64,000 nucleotides of DNA from contig VXMH01000043.1 of NCBI GenBank assembly GCA_009841235.1, positions 1-64,000 on the forward strand. The letters are read 5' to 3'. Made by a program: the position numbers and the translations under genes. This stretch comes from Caldilineaceae bacterium SB0661_bin_32 (lineage in GTDB: Bacteria; Chloroflexota; Anaerolineae; Caldilineales; Caldilineaceae). Positions within the stretch are counted from its first letter, which is position 1. Each line of letters opens with the position of its first letter. Below the pieces are notes generated by a model, which worked only from the letters and a program-made list of their open reading frames with translations, did no database searches and was not told the origin of the DNA. Below are positions 47,462 to 56,978 of the stretch, piece by piece.

Positions 47462-48799
47462 GTGACTGTACTCATAAAGGAACCGCAAGAGATTGTCGAG
47501 GCAACCGCCGGTTTTTCGCAGGAGACCGTGCGGCAGGCGTCGGCTGCAAAAGACGAACCCTCCTGGATGTTGGAGTTCCGCTTGCGGGCCTGGCAGACGT
47601 TTGAAAGCCTGCCCTGGCCCAAGCCTACAGACGAAGCCTGGCGACGGACTCGCCTGACCGGCTTCAAATTGGATAACTTCACCCCATTCGCCGTTCCCGA
47701 CGGGACCATAAGGCGCTACGAACTGGAGCCGGATCTCACTGACGCGCTTGACGAAATGGAGTCCTCCGCCAGCCTGATCTATCGCGACGGCGGTCTCCTG
47801 TACGACGAGGAAAACGAAGACCTGGACGAACAGGGCGTCATCTTTACCGACCTGCAAACCGCGGTAAATGAGCACCCCGAGCTCCTGCAACGCTACTTCA
47901 TGACCGAGGCCGTGACCCCGGACGCCAACAAGTTCGCCGCCTTGCACGCGGCATTGTGGGACACCGGGTCCTTTATCTTCGTTCCCCGCAACACGAAGGT
48001 CGAGCTTCCACTGCAGGCGATCCTCTACCAGGGCGATGGCGTCGGCGGCTATCACCATACCCTCCTGGTGGCCGAAGAAGGCGCCGAAGTGACCCTGGTC
48101 GATGATCTCATGGGCGCGGAAAACGCCTTTCAGGCCACTGTTGTCGAGCTCATCCTGAAGGACAATGCCCAGGTCCGCTATATCAACCTGCAGGATTTCC
48201 AGCATACTGCCTGGAATTTCCTCACAGGGAAGGCGGTAATGGGCAAGGATACGGACTTGCGCTGGATCCAGGTGAGTTGGGGCAGCCGCTTGACGAAGGC
48301 CTTCCTGGATCTGGACATGCGGGGAGAAGGCGGGCACGGCGAGTTGCTCGGACTCTACTTTCCGACGCGCCGGCAGCACATCGACCACCAGACCTTGCAG
48401 TTGCACCGCGTGGCCAACTGCTACAGCGACCTGCTCTTCAACGGCGCGCTCAAACATCGCGCCCGCAGCGTCTATATGGGCATCATCAAAGTGCTGCCGG
48501 GCGCTCAGAAGACGGATGCCTTCCAACGCAACGGAAACTTGATCCTGGACGGCACAGCCCGGTCCGACAGCATACCCGGACTGGAAATCGAGGCCGACGA
48601 CGTCCGCTGTACCCACGCGGCCACAGCTGCACAGGTCGAGGACGAATACGTTTTCTACCTGATGGCCCGCGGACTCACCAGACCGCAGGCCGAACGGATG
48701 ATTGTACAGGGCTTTCTGCAGGGGGTGCTGGACCGCGTCCCCGTGGAAAGCGTTATGCGCAAATTGGAAAAAGTAATCAGTCGGAAGATAAGCAGGTAA
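47462..48799 (+). CDS. sufD: Fe-S cluster assembly protein SufD
   Basis: Paralogue of SufB completing the SufBC2D complex. Seen: N-terminal helical part with PSWMLEFRLRAWQTFESLPWPK in two pieces, VPRNTKVELPLQAILYQ, LVDDLMGAENAFQATVVELIL in pieces, GLYFPTRRQHIDHQTLQLH and GFLQGVLDRVPVESV. Start GTG 47462 with GAGG upstream gives 445 residues; the frame is open to 47399. Follows sufB after about 120 bases. Confidence 0.94.
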   Translation: MTVLIKEPQEIVEATAGFSQETVRQASAAKDEPSWMLEFRLRAWQTFESLPWPKPTDEAWRRTRLTGFKLDNFTPFAVPDGTIRRYELEPDLTDALDEMESSASLIYRDGGLLYDEENEDLDEQGVIFTDLQTAVNEHPELLQRYFMTEAVTPDANKFAALHAALWDTGSFIFVPRNTKVELPLQAILYQGDGVGGYHHTLLVAEEGAEVTLVDDLMGAENAFQATVVELILKDNAQVRYINLQDFQHTAWNFLTGKAVMGKDTDLRWIQVSWGSRLTKAFLDLDMRGEGGHGELLGLYFPTRRQHIDHQTLQLHRVANCYSDLLFNGALKHRARSVYMGIIKVLPGAQKTDAFQRNGNLILDGTARSDSIPGLEIEADDVRCTHAATAAQVEDEYVFYLMARGLTRPQAERMIVQGFLQGVLDRVPVESVMRKLEKVISRKISR

Positions 48800-48826
48800 T
48801 CACACACCTAGTAACGGAGGAGTGCA

Positions 48827-49678
<852 letters not shown>

Positions 49679-49731
49679 AAGCCGGGTCTTTGCACATCGG
49701 TCCGTACTGAAATCTGCAATAGCTTTTGATG

Positions 49732-49766
49732 GAAAGGCAAGGGGCCATCACCGCCCTTTGCCTTTC
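49732..49766 (+). terminator. Hairpin between the sulfurtransferase and sufU genes
   Basis: GAAAGGCAA (49732-49740) pairs with TTGCCTTTC (49758-49766), with GGG/CCC extending toward a GCC-type loop. No long U-tract follows, so it may be a partial terminator or an mRNA stabiliser inside the operon. Confidence 0.45.
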
Positions 49767-49788
49767 GTATAGGTCAATTCTCTGGGCC

Positions 49789-50166
49789 ATGGATCTGTTC
49801 CGCGAAGCGATCATAGACCATTACAAGCACCCGCGGCACAGGGGCAATCTGGAGGACGCCGACGTCCACCGTCACGAAACAAATCCTTTCTGCGGCGATG
49901 ACGTGACCATCTATCTGAAGATCGCAGACGACGTCGTGGTGGATGCCGCCTTTGAAGGTAGGGGATGCGCCATCAGCCAGGCCAGCGCGTCGATGATCAT
50001 GGAAGAGATCATCGGTATGCCGGTGACCGAACTCAAGGAATGGGGTAAAGAGGAGGTGCTCGACCTGCTCGGCATTGAGATCGGCCCTGTGCGCCTGAAA
50101 TGTGCGCTCCTGCCGCTGAAGGCGCTCAAGGCAGGACTGTACGGACTGACCGAGTGGCCCGACTAG
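49789..50166 (+). CDS. sufU: SufU-type iron-sulfur assembly protein
   Basis: IscU-like zinc protein that relays sulfur from a desulfurase. Seen: NPFCGD, GRGCAISQASASM and RLKCALLP, giving the three ligand Cys, with the acidic 18-19-residue insertion between the second and third Cys that distinguishes SufU from IscU. 125 residues from ATG 49789; the upstream 21 codons of the longer frame are not family-like. Its usual partner SufS is not in the window. Confidence 0.95.
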   Translation: MDLFREAIIDHYKHPRHRGNLEDADVHRHETNPFCGDDVTIYLKIADDVVVDAAFEGRGCAISQASASMIMEEIIGMPVTELKEWGKEEVLDLLGIEIGPVRLKCALLPLKALKAGLYGLTEWPD

Positions 50167-50186
50167 ATCAAGTACCGAGGAATTGA

Positions 50187-50510
50187 GTGCAAATGGAAGA
50201 CTTTGTCAGAGTTGCCGCCGCTGAAGATATCCCGCCGGGCGAAAGGCTCCTGGTCGAATTGGAAGGCATCCGCATTGCCGTCTTCAATCTGGACGGCGAC
50301 TACTACGCGATCGAGGATGTCTGCACGCACGACGGCGGCCCGCTCGTAGAAGGGGAAGTCCTGGATGGCGGACAGGTCGAGTGCCCCCGCCACGGCGCCC
50401 GCTTCGATATCCGCACCGGCGAGGCTCTCAGCATGCCCGCATTCGAGCCGACCCCGTCCTACGAGGTTCAGGTTGACGGCGGCGACATCTACTTGGAAAA
50501 GCCCTACTGA
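50187..50510 (+). CDS. Rieske-type [2Fe-2S] ferredoxin
   Basis: Small soluble ferredoxin of the non-heme oxygenase type. Seen: CTHDGG and, 17 residues later, CPRHGARFD, the Rieske C-x-H ... C-x2-H ligands. 107 residues from the GTG at 50187, which is at better distance from GAGG than the ATG at 50193. Possibly an electron donor for the cluster machinery, or a client, given its place between sufU and sufT. Confidence 0.92.
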   Translation: MQMEDFVRVAAAEDIPPGERLLVELEGIRIAVFNLDGDYYAIEDVCTHDGGPLVEGEVLDGGQVECPRHGARFDIRTGEALSMPAFEPTPSYEVQVDGGDIYLEKPY

Positions 50511-50523
50511 GGAGGAAGACTCG

Positions 50524-50847
50524 ATGAGTGAAAATACATTGCCGACGCCTGACGAGGTAAGAGCCGAAATCAGGACCCATGTAAAGGATCCGGAGCTGAT
50601 GATGAATATCGTCGACCTGGGACTGGTCTACGATATTGAGGTGACGGATGAAAACAACATCGACGTGACGATGACGCTGACCAGCCCCGGCTGCCCCGTC
50701 GGCCCTCAGATCATCAGCGACGTTCAGCGCACCGCGCACACGGCGTTCCCTAACGTCAGCGAGGTCAACGTCCACCTGGTTTGGACACCCTTCTGGAATC
50801 CCGACATGATGTCGGAAGACGCCAAAGACGAGTTGGGCATCTTCTGA
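50524..50847 (+). CDS. sufT: MIP18/PaaD-family Fe-S assembly factor SufT
   Basis: DUF59 protein for maturation of specific [4Fe-4S] proteins. Seen: VDLGLVYDI, then the conserved Cys in TLTSPGCPVGPQI. 107 residues from the ATG at 50524, with GGAGGAAG upstream and 13 bases after the ferredoxin stop. Last gene of the suf operon. Confidence 0.93.
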   Translation: MSENTLPTPDEVRAEIRTHVKDPELMMNIVDLGLVYDIEVTDENNIDVTMTLTSPGCPVGPQIISDVQRTAHTAFPNVSEVNVHLVWTPFWNPDMMSEDAKDELGIF

Positions 50848-50912
50848 TCTGAGAAAACCGCTCTCTCCCTGCTGCGAAGAGAAAAAACGGACCCGACCAA
50901 TAGGTCTGTAGC

Positions 50913-50952
50913 CAGGAGCAGGGGGTCGCGCCTTGAATTTGACGTGCTCCTG
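50913..50952. other. Inverted repeat between sufT and the TPR gene
   Basis: CAGGAGCA (50913-50920) and TGCTCCTG (50945-50952), 24 bases apart, with GCGGGTTTCC following on the plus strand. Possible weak terminator for the suf operon; the remainder of 50848-51101 holds nothing else I can support. Confidence 0.35.
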
Positions 50953-51101
50953 CGGGTTTCCTTCAGTGACCGTTACCTGAATGCTTTGAATGCTTCGGCC
51001 CGTATTTCGCGTCAGTTTCTACCTGTGTCCTGGAGCGGAGTCGACCCGCCTGGCGATACCGGCTCAGCCTCACTTGTGGTCCTGAGCAAAGTAGTGAAAA
51101 C

Positions 51102-52049
51102 TCATCTGCTCCCCGCGGCAATCTCCAGCGCCCTATCGAAATCCGATCTCGCCTCCTCAGTCCGTCCCAATACCGCCTTTGCCACTGCCCGATTTCTGTA
51201 CGCTTCGATATCGTTGGGCCGTCTGAGGATCACCTGATCGTAGTCGGCAACGGCCTCTTCATACTCGCCGCGACGCTCCTTCGCATTCCCTCGATTGTAA
51301 TACGGCTCGGCACTTTCAGGCTGCAGCCGGACTGCTTCATCGTAGTCGCTCACAGCCGCACCCAGGCGCCCCAGCTTCGCCAATGCCACCCCCCGATTGT
51401 TGTACGCGGCCGCATACTCCGGCCGCAACCGGATCGCGTTGGCATAGTCGGCGACGGCCGCCTCGTACCGCCCCAGTTCAACATGCGTCAGACCCCGGCT
51501 GTTGTAGGCCTCGGAACTGCCGGGATTCAAACCGATTGCCCTGTCGAAGTCGGCGATCGCCTCCTGATTCCGACTGTGTGCGGCCATGACACTACCTCGA
51601 ACAAGGTAGACTCTTTCATATTCGGGCTCCAGATGCACTGCCTCGTTAAGATCAGAAACAGCATCCTCATATTGGCCAAACTCGGCCAGGAGCAGACCCC
51701 GATTCAAGAACGCGAGTACATTGCCCGAGTTGAACCTGATCGCCGATCCAAGGTCGGCTAAGGCATCCTGGAACTGACGGAGGGCAGCCTTGGCGTTCGC
51801 GCGATTGACATAGGCGTCGGCCAAGTCAGGTTTCAGGTGAATCGCCCGGTCGTAATCTGCAACCGCCTCTTCGAATTGGCCCAGGTTGCTATTGACATTA
51901 CCCCGATTATTATAGGCCTCGGCATAGTCGGGTCTCAGGCGAACTGCCTGCGAGTACGCGGCCAGCGCCTCCCTTGATTCGGACATTCCCGCCTCTCCCA
52001 ACCCTTCCCTGGGCAGGAAATACGCCCGCGCCTGACGGCTGGTCATCAT
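51102..52049 (-). CDS. TPR-repeat protein (about 8.5 repeats)
   Basis: Almost entirely tetratricopeptide repeats after a 20-residue start: eight full 34-residue units plus a partial first unit, with the typical AYNNRG...G...EAVADYDRAI pattern in each. No signal peptide or enzymatic domain. The repeats are close copies of each other, so a protein-protein scaffold is most likely. Its start overlaps the stop of the next upstream gene (ATGATGA), so it is translated with the membrane protein. Third gene of a three-gene minus-strand module. Confidence 0.9.
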   Translation of the reverse strand: MMTSRQARAYFLPREGLGEAGMSESREALAAYSQAVRLRPDYAEAYNNRGNVNSNLGQFEEAVADYDRAIHLKPDLADAYVNRANAKAALRQFQDALADLGSAIRFNSGNVLAFLNRGLLLAEFGQYEDAVSDLNEAVHLEPEYERVYLVRGSVMAAHSRNQEAIADFDRAIGLNPGSSEAYNSRGLTHVELGRYEAAVADYANAIRLRPEYAAAYNNRGVALAKLGRLGAAVSDYDEAVRLQPESAEPYYNRGNAKERRGEYEEAVADYDQVILRRPNDIEAYRNRAVAKAVLGRTEEARSDFDRALEIAAGSR

Positions 52050-52735
52050 CTGACGCTCCTGCTCAGCCGTTCCGACAGGTCACCTATCGACCGAAAGGCC
52101 AGCGCGGCCAGTTCATCGTTGCTCCCTTCAGCAACACTTGCGATGTGCTTCCATCTCTCTATCGATTCGTTGAGTCGTCCTTCTTCTTCCAATTGGCGGG
52201 CCTCCGCGATGGCTGAAGCCCCGGCTCTGCCTGGTACACGACTGAGTTCCTCGCCGATCTGCGTTCGCGCAAATTCCAATTCTGCGCCGTCCATGCCTCG
52301 CAACGGCTCGTCCGCTTCTCCTCCATAGCCCCGAATCTCTTCTGCAAGCCGGCCCGCTTCTTCTGCATGCACGCGCGCCCTCTCGACATTGCGGCGTACC
52401 TCCTCCTCGACATTCTGCAACCGCCTGAAGACAAGATACCCGGCAAACCCAAAGATCAACACCAGAAGGGCGAGTAACAGTGCGATGCCGGACAGCCACC
52501 ATCCAATGGAATCTGCCCGATCGTCCAGAATCTCGCGCCTGAGTTCGTTGAAACGCCTCTGTATCTCCACCTCTGTGGCGGCATCAATGACTGAACTGTC
52601 TTCGGAAGCGTTGCTTTCCTGGCCGGTGGAGGCTTGCGCCAGCAACGCTGATGGGGCCGTCACAGCGGACGCTGCCGCTATCACAAGCACCATCACAACA
52701 ATGACTTTCCATTTCAATATCGGACTGACTCGCAT
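52046..52735 (-). CDS. Membrane-anchored coiled-coil protein
   Basis: From ATG 52735: N-terminal signal-like hydrophobic stretch (VIVVMVLVIAAASAVTAPSA), a short acidic helix, a second transmembrane helix near residue 79-101 (WWLSGIALLLALLVLIFGFAGY), then a long charged coiled coil (RRLQNVEEEVRRNVERARV) and a C-terminal helical repeat region with SRVPGRAGASAIAEARQL. 229 residues. Family not recognised. An in-frame ATG at 52828 would extend it. The coiled coil faces the side opposite the signal, probably the cytoplasm. Overlaps the TPR gene. Confidence 0.75.
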   Translation of the reverse strand: MRVSPILKWKVIVVMVLVIAAASAVTAPSALLAQASTGQESNASEDSSVIDAATEVEIQRRFNELRREILDDRADSIGWWLSGIALLLALLVLIFGFAGYLVFRRLQNVEEEVRRNVERARVHAEEAGRLAEEIRGYGGEADEPLRGMDGAELEFARTQIGEELSRVPGRAGASAIAEARQLEEEGRLNESIERWKHIASVAEGSNDELAALAFRSIGDLSERLSRSVR

Positions 52736-52828
52736 TTCAAGGCGCGCTGGGCCTCCCACTTTCCTGAATAGTGGAGGAAACACGGTTTGCCTTGCTGAAG
52801 GCCCCAAAACTTTCCTTCGGAAATTCAA

Positions 52829-54418
52829 TTACCATTCCTCTCCCTTCACCACGACGACAAATCCAGGTATGCCTCGGTAGCCCTTGCCCCCCGGTAGATG
52901 CTGGGCGCCGGCATTGCCTATATTACCTTTCATGCCATGGAAGTTAAAGAACTCCGTAAACCTGTTGTCGGCGTCGGCTCTTAAGGATACTTCTATGATC
53001 AATCTTTGCGTAGCGTCTTTGAATCTCGGAGAGCGCACTACGTAGCCGTCCCCGCCTATCCTGTTCAGAATTGCCGCCAACCCATTTCGATTACAGATCA
53101 CCCCGGACCTGTTATCCCCGTTCCGGATCGCTCCATCATAACACTCAAGGGCTTCGTCAAAGCGACCCAGTATAACAAGCATATTTCCTTTTTTGAACTG
53201 CGCGAAGGGGTCTCCTACTTTGCTGGCCTGATCATAGTCACGGATGGCATCGCCATATCTGTTCAGCAAATAATTTACATTTCCTTTATTTACATAAAAC
53301 ACAGATTCCCGCGCGCCAACTTGCCTGCATATCCGGATTGCTTCTTCGTAGTCCTTTAGCGCGCCTTTCAGGTCTTTTAATTCTGCCTTAACGTTTCCGC
53401 GGTTGTAGTAGAGCCGCCAGAGGTAGTCCCCGTTCGTGATGCCTTCAGCGTTTCTTTCGCGATCTCCTGGCAGCCCTTCTTCACAGCGAATGCCTGAATC
53501 GTAGTCCTGAAGGGCTTCTCCAAGGTCCCCGTCTGCTGCTTTGGCATTCCCTCGAACATAGTAAAAGTATGCAATTTCAGCATCTGGAGCGAGCTCGATA
53601 CTCTTGTTGTAATGGGTTATTGCACCAGGATAGTCACCCTGCAGATAACACTGATTGCCCAGAAGCAGGCTGAATTCAGGGTCTTCTATGTGCGGCATAG
53701 GAAGCCTTGGGCTGTTCACAGCCGAGAACCGCTGCATATCGGCGAAGAGCGCAGGTTCGCGATAGTCGAACATTTCTTCAAGTTCCTGACGAATCTGCGA
53801 CTTGTCAGATGCGGCGATGACAAAAGATCTGACGGCGTCTGCCGAGATCAGCGGCCACGCTTGAACGCTTAACCCTTCGTTGTGCGATGCACGGGCAGCG
53901 TTCTTATGTTGATCTGACATCTCAAAGTAAAGGTTCCCACGCCGCTTGTCCGGCCATCGGAATACATCTTCGACACTTTGGACCGCTTCTCCAACCGATA
54001 TCTGCCTAAACCCGATTCCACTGTCCAGGTCCAGGACGAATACCCTCCCGTCACAATCATCCTCTTCACATGCATACCACAGTGCCGCCAAGGGATCAAG
54101 GGAAAAGTCCAGGAAACCCGTAGCAGCGCCGAAGCCGTGCAGTTTGGCCAGAAGCTGAATGTCCGGAATCTTGTGGCCGTTTGCGCTTCCGAAGCCATAG
54201 TTTCTTGCAGGTTCCAGCAATACGGACCGATGATAGACCCAGTGCATATCTGAGAAGACAGCTTTCTCTATAATGCTTTCATCATTGTCAAAATAGTTAA
54301 TCAGCCGGCGCGTAGCTGCAGAATGCAGTCTCCAACGGCTGTCCGCCTGCCCGCGGAACACACATGTGCTGGGCAAATCGCCTATTTTACTTAGGAGGGC
54401 CCTTTCAACAGCCGTCAC
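52829..54418 (-). CDS. FRG-domain protein with C-terminal TPRs
   Basis: The N-terminal 170 residues hold an FRG domain: the diagnostic F-R-G-Q (residues 21-24, VFRGQADSRWRL) and, near residue 98, GFLDFSLDPLAALWYAC, where other FRG proteins have a LDWT-type stretch. A middle region of unknown fold follows to about 240, then TPR-type repeats (about 240-430) and an unusual C-terminal segment. FRG domain function is not established. 529 residues. The reading frame is visibly AT-richer than neighbouring housekeeping genes, consistent with transfer. First gene of the FRG/membrane/TPR module. Confidence 0.82.
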   Translation of the reverse strand: MTAVERALLSKIGDLPSTCVFRGQADSRWRLHSAATRRLINYFDNDESIIEKAVFSDMHWVYHRSVLLEPARNYGFGSANGHKIPDIQLLAKLHGFGAATGFLDFSLDPLAALWYACEEDDCDGRVFVLDLDSGIGFRQISVGEAVQSVEDVFRWPDKRRGNLYFEMSDQHKNAARASHNEGLSVQAWPLISADAVRSFVIAASDKSQIRQELEEMFDYREPALFADMQRFSAVNSPRLPMPHIEDPEFSLLLGNQCYLQGDYPGAITHYNKSIELAPDAEIAYFYYVRGNAKAADGDLGEALQDYDSGIRCEEGLPGDRERNAEGITNGDYLWRLYYNRGNVKAELKDLKGALKDYEEAIRICRQVGARESVFYVNKGNVNYLLNRYGDAIRDYDQASKVGDPFAQFKKGNMLVILGRFDEALECYDGAIRNGDNRSGVICNRNGLAAILNRIGGDGYVVRSPRFKDATQRLIIEVSLRADADNRFTEFFNFHGMKGNIGNAGAQHLPGGKGYRGIPGFVVVVKGEEW

Positions 54419-54956
54419 CTACGGTTCTCCTCCCTACGCCGACCGCTTCTTGATTATTTCGTGGCAACCTTTTTCTGTTACTTCGGCCTTGCCGGAGGTT
54501 TTGCGTTCTCGACGTCCATCCGCCTCCGGTGACATGCGACCAGAAGCCTTGTTCTCTCCAGAGGGATAAGACTCCCTGGTCCGCTTCATTCTGGCAGGAA
54601 TCGCGGCATATTTGACAGGGCAGCCATCGAAGAGCGGCGGAAATAGGTGCGCCGATTTCCGTCTGAGCGCTGTCTGCGATCGATTGTCACGTCCGGGTGC
54701 ACGGGGCGGGGGAGAATCCCTGCTACTTCCTGGAGGGGAGGAAAGGGAAACGCACAACACGCAACCCCACCTCGGCGTTGTAAGTTTGGCTGTTGTTCCC
54801 GATGGTTTTGCAAGTGCCAGCTTCATTGCTGTTCTGTTCACACCAGGCAGGCCAAAAGTCAACTACAAAACGGAGCCTTGAGCCGTACTTTTCGCGATTA
54901 CCTATCGCTGCCTATAATTGCTTTTCCACTCCGGGGCCACCGAAAAGGAGAATAAA
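54419..54956. other. Intergenic region upstream of the FRG module
   Basis: No gene is supported on either strand. A minus-strand frame at 54434-54862 is rich in Arg/Ser/Pro/Lys with a weak pattern and no recognised motif. The AT-richer sequence at 54870-54955 carries the promoter described next and probably the FRG-gene control elements. Confidence 0.5.
54889..54918 (+). promoter_or_regulatory. Predicted promoter of a possible small gene
   Basis: -35 TTTTCG (54889-54894), 18-base spacer, perfect -10 TATAAT (54913-54918). An AAGGAG ribosome binding site follows at 54950. Confidence 0.5.
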
Positions 54957-55112
54957 TTGCCCAGAGATTCTGCCTCTTCATTCAACACGACATCCGCAGC
55001 CGGAAGAGTACTGGGGACGGAACCCTTTCCACCTGAAAAGAATACGACGAAACTTGGCAAAAGTAAAGGTCCGCTGCAGTTTCCGCAGATTTCAAGACGC
55101 TACGCCTCATAA
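54957..55112 (+). CDS. Possible small protein of 51 residues
   Basis: TTG start at 54957 with AAGGAG seven bases upstream and a TATAAT promoter 40 bases before. The product is Ser/Thr/Pro-rich with Lys/Arg (PRDSASSFNTT at the start, LGKSKGPLQFPQISRRYAS at the end) and no known family. Supporting evidence is only the promoter and ribosome binding site. Small ORFs with these signals can be real but also chance; a role with the FRG module is speculative. Confidence 0.35.
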   Translation: MPRDSASSFNTTSAAGRVLGTEPFPPEKNTTKLGKSKGPLQFPQISRRYAS

Positions 55113-55239
55113 AATACACAGTTTTGGCCGTTGTGCAAAATCTGTATAAAGAGTGTGCGTCTCGATTCCTGAAGCTGGCGGTCGTTGCCCTCTGACTGAA
55201 ATCTGCCGAAACGTGAAACGGGAAGAGCTCCAGCCACCC

Positions 55240-56838
55240 TCACTCCAGTCGTTCCGGCGCGCTCCCCTCTCCGGGAAGAGAAAGGAAGCCGCGCGCGATC
55301 ATCTGCAAAAGAAGTGGATGTTGGTGAAGCGGCACGCGGCGTAAGCTCTCAGCAACGTAGACCGCACGGCGTGCGAAACTCTGGTCGCCCGCATAGTGCA
55401 GCCACGCGGCCTGAGCCAGTAGCGCCTGCCGCAGCTGCGCGATCAGTTCTTGTGGAATGTCCTCCGAGACAACCGCAGCAGCCAGCTTGCCCAGCTCTTC
55501 TAACGGTATACTGGCCAGGCTGCTCAGCCCTGCCCTGTCCACTTCGCGCCGCGGCGCCTGCCGCCGGATCGCTTCCGTGTCCACGCTGTTCTCATCTACC
55601 GGCAGAATCCAACCGGCCATAGCCGCATGTTCCAGCAATGCAGCAGAAGCCTTCGACAGCTCCTCCTGCTCTTCGTCCCATAGCTCCGGCCCGGATGCAA
55701 GTAAGGACGAAAGGGCGTCGGATATCGGATCCGCCTGACACTGAAACAGGAGCGGACAGAAAAGCGTGAAGTCATCCGGCAAGGCGCGCTCCGACCGGGC
55801 CCGCCAGTGGCTCTCCAGTCCCACTTGCAGGAGATGTCGCGCATAGTTGTACGGAATGGTGACGAAAACAGTGTTTTCTCCTGGCGAAGTGGAGATTGAA
55901 AGCAACTCGCCTACCTGCCGCCTGGATGGAAGATGCCGGCGGTCTATACTATCGTTTCCAAATGCCCCCAGAACCCCTGCCGCTCGATTGAGGCGCAGTC
56001 CGACCAGTTTACCCTCAACTTCATTCCCATGCCACAGAAACCATAGGTGCTGCGTGCCCTGCAGATTGCTGGGCGAAATAAGCGCCCACCAGTCGTCTGC
56101 ACGCTGCACGTTCCAATGAACGCCTGCAAGCCGCAATTTGCGCAGGTTTCTGGCTGCCGCCCGTGCAAGCTCTGGCCGTAAGGTGGATTGGAGCGTATGC
56201 AGCTTTGCTGCGCTCTGCGCCCCGACTGCCGCCCCGCGCAGCGAGCTCAAACGGTCCACGGCGGCTTCCCCGACGCCTGGCCTGGAATCGTATGCAATCA
56301 GGCGCAGCAACTCCGGCTGGTCCGTTTCATCCAGCTGGCCGATCAGATCGATCACGAGGTAGGCGACATCTAGATTCTCCTGGCGCATCTGTCGTACATA
56401 CTCCATCAAGACGCGCCGGTTGGACCGCGCCTCCTCCACCGCCTCTTGCAGGCTCTGCAAAACAATGAAGTTCGGGTCTTTCAAATCGCCCATCAGGCCC
56501 GCCGAAACCTCAACCTGGAGGAACTTCTCCAGGATCATGGCGGCGTTCAAGCGGGTCTGGGTCGGATTGTCGCGCCGCCCGGCCTCCGTGCGCAGCATCG
56601 CAGCGGTCTCCGGTCCCGCCAGCAGTTCTGACAGCCGGCCCAATCCCCCCCGCATCTGGCTGCTGCCCGTGCCCAAATGTTTGCGAATCGCCGGAAGAAC
56701 CAGCTCAGGCGCGTGCTCGCTTGCAATTCTCTGCACTTCCCGCGTCAGCTCCGCCTCAGAGGCAGTATCGGCCAGTCCGGCGACTGCATCTTCCACGAGC
56801 CGCCTTTCCCGAAGCGAATGAATGATCCTGTTGCTCAT
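55240..56838 (-). CDS. Helical-repeat protein of unknown function
   Basis: From ATG 56838 it has 532 residues. The first part is a run of leucine-rich amphipathic helices (ERRLVEDAVAGLADTAS, LVLPAIRKHLG, LRLIAYDSRPGVGEAAVDRL) in the style of HEAT-like repeats, and a second part has a WWALISPSNLQGTQHLWFLWHGN-type stretch (in parts) and LEELGKLAAAVVSEDI. No active-site motif or signal peptide seen. Divergent from dnaX. Family not recognised; it may be a lineage-specific scaffold. Start at 56985 would add 49 unlikely residues and run across the dnaX promoter. Confidence 0.65.
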   Translation of the reverse strand: MSNRIIHSLRERRLVEDAVAGLADTASEAELTREVQRIASEHAPELVLPAIRKHLGTGSSQMRGGLGRLSELLAGPETAAMLRTEAGRRDNPTQTRLNAAMILEKFLQVEVSAGLMGDLKDPNFIVLQSLQEAVEEARSNRRVLMEYVRQMRQENLDVAYLVIDLIGQLDETDQPELLRLIAYDSRPGVGEAAVDRLSSLRGAAVGAQSAAKLHTLQSTLRPELARAAARNLRKLRLAGVHWNVQRADDWWALISPSNLQGTQHLWFLWHGNEVEGKLVGLRLNRAAGVLGAFGNDSIDRRHLPSRRQVGELLSISTSPGENTVFVTIPYNYARHLLQVGLESHWRARSERALPDDFTLFCPLLFQCQADPISDALSSLLASGPELWDEEQEELSKASAALLEHAAMAGWILPVDENSVDTEAIRRQAPRREVDRAGLSSLASIPLEELGKLAAAVVSEDIPQELIAQLRQALLAQAAWLHYAGDQSFARRAVYVAESLRRVPLHQHPLLLQMIARGFLSLPGEGSAPERLE

Positions 56839-56874
56839 ACGACAAGTATACCACGAGGGAAAACGCCCATCCGT

Positions 56875-56903
56875 TTGCTTCAGGTCCTGCCCGGTGGTAG
56901 ACT
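56875..56903 (+). promoter_or_regulatory. Predicted promoter of dnaX
   Basis: -35 TTGCTT (56875-56880), 17-base spacer, -10 TAGACT (56898-56903) with TGG before it. It lies in the divergent region, 76 bases before the dnaX ATG. Confidence 0.5.
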
Positions 56904-56978
56904 GACTTGGGATGTCCTGACAGGCCGTTCGCGGACGGGAAGCGCTACCGGATTCCTCGTCCAATAGGAGTGAAGCAG

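Noticed and set aside
46652..48616. 654-residue frame antisense to sufB and sufD
   Set aside because: Antisense of strongly conserved genes; typical shadow of high-GC coding DNA.
54434..54862. 142-residue minus-strand frame rich in Arg/Ser/Lys
   Set aside because: No motif or start signal; composition matches shadow frames.
55153..55344. 63-residue plus-strand frame after the TATAAA-like element near 55145
   Set aside because: Second half is antisense to the helical-repeat gene; no ribosome binding site.
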